In this document: one piece after another, positions 6,214-8,447 of the stretch
How the letters are laid out: the number at the start of each line of letters is the position of its first letter
Numbering within the stretch: the first letter of the stretch is position 1
Source: Thiobacillus sp.
Lineage (GTDB): Bacteria > Pseudomonadota > Gammaproteobacteria > Burkholderiales > Thiobacillaceae
Assembly (NCBI RefSeq): GCF_024708915.1
Contig: NZ_JANJXQ010000157.1
Coordinates: 1 to 8,447, forward strand
DNA length: 8,447 nucleotides
Direction of reading: 5' to 3'
The notes under the pieces: model-generated
The model's database searches: none
What the model saw: only the letters and a program-made list of their open reading frames with translations
Told to the model about the DNA's origin: nothing
Program-made: the position numbers and the translations under genes

Positions 6214-7395
6214 ATGACAACACATTTGATGAACACCTATGCGCGCCAACCGGTCGCGTTTGTGCGCGGCGAAGGCGCCTATCTGTGGGACGAAGCGGGC
6301 AAGCGCTATCTCGATGCGGTCGCCGGCGTGGCGGTGAACGGGCTCGGCCACGGGCACCCCAAACTGGTGAAGGCGATCGCCGACCAGGCTGCGACGCTGA
6401 TCCATTCGTCCAACCTGTATCGCGTGCTGCGGCAGGAAGAACTGGCCGACCGCCTGTGCGAACTGTCGGGCATGGACAAGGTTTTTTTCTGCAACTCGGG
6501 CTGCGAAGCCAACGAAGCGGCGATCAAGCTGGCGCGCCTGTACGGCCACGGCAAGGGGATCGAGGTGCCGACCATCATCGTGATGGAAAAGGCCTTCCAC
6601 GGCCGCACCATGGCGACGCTGACCGCGACCGGCAGCCGCAAGATCCAGGCCGGATTCGAGCCGTTGCTGACGGGCTTCGCGCGGGTGCCGTTCAATGATC
6701 TGGACGCCATCCGCCATGTGGCCGAGCACAACAAGAGCGTGGTCGCGGTGCTGCTCGAAACGGTGCAGGGCGAGGGCGGCATCAACGTGCTGCCGACGGA
6801 ATACCTCGCCGGATTGCGGCAGATTTGCGATGCCCACGGCTGGCTGCTGATGCTGGACGAGGTGCAGACCGGGATTGGCCGCACCGGCACCTGGTTCGGC
6901 TTTCAGCATTCCGGCGTGATGCCGGACGTGATGGCGCTGGCCAAGGGGCTTGGCTCGGGCGTGCCGATCGGCGCCTGCCTGGCGCGCGGCGCGGCAGCCG
7001 ACGTTTTCCAGCCAGGCAATCATGGCTCCACCTTCGGCGGCAATCCGCTGGCGTGCGCGGCAGCGCTGGCGACGCTCGATGCGATCGAGGACGAGAAACT
7101 GATCGACAACGCGCGCGCGCGCGGCGAGGGTATCCGTAGCGGGTTGCGGCAGGCACTGGCCGGCGTGCACGGCGTGGTCGACATCCGTGGCGAGGGCCTG
7201 ATGATCGGCATCGAGCTCGACCGTCCCTGCGGCGAACTGGTGACGGTGGCGCGCGACGCCGGCGTGCTGATCAACGTCACCGCCGACTCGGTCATCCGCC
7301 TGGTACCGCCGCTGATTTACGGTGAGGCAGAAGTCGATGCGCTGGTCGCGGCAGTGTCCGGCATCGTTAAAAGTTACCTGCAGCAGGCGGCGTGA
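6214..7395 (+). CDS. argD: Acetylornithine aminotransferase
   Basis: This PLP enzyme converts N-acetylglutamate 5-semialdehyde and glutamate to N-acetylornithine and 2-oxoglutarate; the family may also act in lysine synthesis as succinyldiaminopimelate aminotransferase. The 393 residues match the usual length. Class III aminotransferase features are: GEGAYLWDEAGKRYLD near the N-terminus; NSGCEANEAA (residues 94-103); FHGRT at 128-132, with Phe128 stacking on PLP; DEVQTG at 215-220, with Asp215 binding the pyridine nitrogen; ALAKGLGSG with Lys244 as the Schiff-base lysine; and STFGGNPLAC. The frame extends upstream to 6127, but that part runs through the terminator and is not protein-like; GAGGA at 6204-6208 supports the ATG at 6214. 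The stop overlaps argF by one base. Ornithine aminotransferase is a less likely alternative given argF next door. Confidence 0.97.
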   Translation: MTTHLMNTYARQPVAFVRGEGAYLWDEAGKRYLDAVAGVAVNGLGHGHPKLVKAIADQAATLIHSSNLYRVLRQEELADRLCELSGMDKVFFCNSGCEANEAAIKLARLYGHGKGIEVPTIIVMEKAFHGRTMATLTATGSRKIQAGFEPLLTGFARVPFNDLDAIRHVAEHNKSVVAVLLETVQGEGGINVLPTEYLAGLRQICDAHGWLLMLDEVQTGIGRTGTWFGFQHSGVMPDVMALAKGLGSGVPIGACLARGAAADVFQPGNHGSTFGGNPLACAAALATLDAIEDEKLIDNARARGEGIRSGLRQALAGVHGVVDIRGEGLMIGIELDRPCGELVTVARDAGVLINVTADSVIRLVPPLIYGEAEVDALVAAVSGIVKSYLQQAA

Positions 7396-8312
7396 TGCCA
7401 AAGCACTTCCTGCAATTCAAGGATCTGTCGCGCGACGAACTGCTGTACCTGTTCGAGCGCACGCGGCTGATCAAGTCGCGCTTCAAGCAGTACCAGCTCT
7501 ACCACCCGCTGGTCGACCGCACACTGGCGATGATTTTCGAGAAGAGTTCGACCCGTACCCGGCTCTCGTTCGAGGCAGGCATGCACCAGCTCGGCGGCTC
7601 GGCAATCTATCTCAACACGCGCGACACCCAGCTGGGGCGCGGCGAGCCGGTGGAAGACGCGGGCGAGGTCATTTCGCGCATGGTCGACATCGTGATGATC
7701 CGCACCTTCGAGCAGGACATCATCGAGCGCTTCGCCAGCCACTCGCGCGTGCCGGTGATCAACGGGTTGACCAACGAATATCACCCTTGCCAGATTCTCG
7801 CCGACATCTTCACCTTCATCGAGCATCGCGGCTCGATCCAGGGCAAGACGGTGGCATGGATAGGCGATTCCAACAACATGTGCAACACCTGGCTGCAGGC
7901 GGCCGAGGTGCTCGGTTTCAACGTGCACGTGTCGACCCCGCCGGGCTACGAGGTGGAGCCCGAACGCGCCAATCTGTATGGTACCGATCATTTCGAAAGC
8001 TTCGCCGACCCGATGGATGCCTGCCGCGGCGCCGATCTGGTGACCACCGACGTGTGGACCAGCATGGGCTGGGAAGCGGAAAACGACGAGCGCCTGAAGG
8101 CCTTTGCCGACTGGCAGGTGGATGCCGACATGATGGCGGTGGCGAAATCCGATGCGGTCTTCATGCACTGCCTGCCCGCGCACCGTGGCGAGGAGGTCAC
8201 CGCCGAGGTCATCGACGGCCCGCAGTCGGTGGTGTGGGACGAGGCCGAGAACCGCCTGCACGCGCAGAAGGCGCTGATGGAATACCTGATGCTTGGCCGC
8301 ATCGAGAGCTGA
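7395..8312 (+). CDS. argF: Ornithine carbamoyltransferase
   Basis: The enzyme joins carbamoyl phosphate and ornithine to give citrulline in arginine synthesis. The 305 residues are typical. The carbamoyl-phosphate motif SSTRTR is at residues 51-56, HPCQ at 130-133, the ornithine-side IGDSNNMCNTW around Asp158, DVWTSMG at 219-225 (the mobile-loop SMG), and HCLPAHRGEEV with the catalytic Cys259. The ATG overlaps the argD stop as TGATG, indicating translational coupling; a GTG one codon earlier is possible but gives no better N-terminus. The catabolic isozyme (ArcB) is usually longer, about 335 residues, and sits with arcA/arcC, so the anabolic form is favoured. No clear terminator follows. Confidence 0.98.
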   Translation: MPKHFLQFKDLSRDELLYLFERTRLIKSRFKQYQLYHPLVDRTLAMIFEKSSTRTRLSFEAGMHQLGGSAIYLNTRDTQLGRGEPVEDAGEVISRMVDIVMIRTFEQDIIERFASHSRVPVINGLTNEYHPCQILADIFTFIEHRGSIQGKTVAWIGDSNNMCNTWLQAAEVLGFNVHVSTPPGYEVEPERANLYGTDHFESFADPMDACRGADLVTTDVWTSMGWEAENDERLKAFADWQVDADMMAVAKSDAVFMHCLPAHRGEEVTAEVIDGPQSVVWDEAENRLHAQKALMEYLMLGRIES

Positions 8313-8372
8313 GAGCGTGAGAGTTTTTCTCCAATCTCGCCTGTTTGTGCTGGGACTGGCATGCTCCGAGAC

Positions 8373-8447
8373 ATGAACGAGACCGAACGTCATAACGGAT
8401 CGCCTGTCAGCCTGTTCGATGAGCTGCCGGCTGTCGAGGAACAACAG
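8373..8447 (+). CDS. Start of an unrecognised gene, cut by the right edge
   Basis: An open frame runs from the ATG at 8373 (or an in-frame ATG at 8361) to the end of the window, giving 25 or 29 codons. The visible N-terminus, MNETERHNGSPVSLFDELP and a few more residues, is polar and acidic, with no signal peptide or membrane helix. It does not match the start of argG, a frequent downstream neighbour of argF. Codon use looks coding. Neither start has a strong ribosome binding site (GGGA before 8361, GAG before 8373). The gap to argF is 48-60 bases. I cannot name the product. Confidence 0.45.
   Translation, partial: MNETERHNGSPVSLFDELPAVEEQQ

Noticed and set aside
5532..6698. 388-codon plus-strand frame crossing from the PuuD-like gene into argD
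   Set aside because: It runs through an intrinsic terminator and is out of frame with both real genes; arginine-rich nonsense composition.
6163..7401. 412-codon minus-strand frame opposite argD
   Set aside because: Antisense shadow of argD, no domain or start signal.
8313..8345. Possible terminator after argF (GAGAG ... TTTTT ... CTCC)
   Set aside because: The T-run lies inside the loop instead of after the stem and the pairing is only about 4 bp, so it is not a credible intrinsic terminator.
7374..8444. 356-codon minus-strand frame opposite argF
   Set aside because: Antisense shadow of argF, His/Val-rich without known motifs.

Overview
The window looks like chromosomal backbone DNA from a high-GC betaproteobacterium. 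The gene set and order (murJ-ribF-ileS on one strand; rpsT, a DUF3579 gene and arginine-biosynthesis genes on the other side) fit that class, and by recollection the closest resemblance is to the Nitrosomonadales/Thiobacillus-like groups. The genus is inference. I see no tRNA, rRNA, CRISPR array, insertion sequence or phage gene. No gene-free stretch exceeds about 240 bases.

Left half, minus strand (1-4491): murJ (lipid II flippase), ribF (FAD synthetase) and the first 650 codons of ileS (isoleucyl-tRNA synthetase, cut by the window edge) run head to tail. ribF and ileS overlap by 8 bases, and murJ and ribF are 62 bases apart with no clear terminator between them, so they may form one operon. 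A short heptamer tandem repeat sits in frame inside ileS.

Centre (4492-5357): a divergent intergenic region of 242 bases holds back-to-back promoter candidates for murJ and rpsT. The rpsT transcript would carry a leader of about 135 nt with two stem-loops, the second a perfect 12-bp hairpin just before the ribosome binding site. rpsT (ribosomal protein S20) and a convergent DUF3579 gene share a bidirectional terminator.

Right half, plus strand (5428-8447): a 31-residue single-span membrane protein with a very strong ribosome binding site is followed after 9 bases by a four-helix membrane protein resembling the membrane domain of PuuD-type urate hydroxylases. These two are the least understood genes here. 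After an intrinsic terminator come argD (acetylornithine aminotransferase) and argF (ornithine carbamoyltransferase), overlapping by one base. Together they convert N-acetylglutamate semialdehyde towards citrulline, with deacetylation supplied elsewhere. The start of one further unrecognised reading frame is visible at the right edge.

Most of the window is well-known housekeeping sequence. I found no clearly new multi-gene system. The points most worth checking are the small-protein/PuuD-like pair, the structured rpsT leader and the heptamer repeat in ileS.
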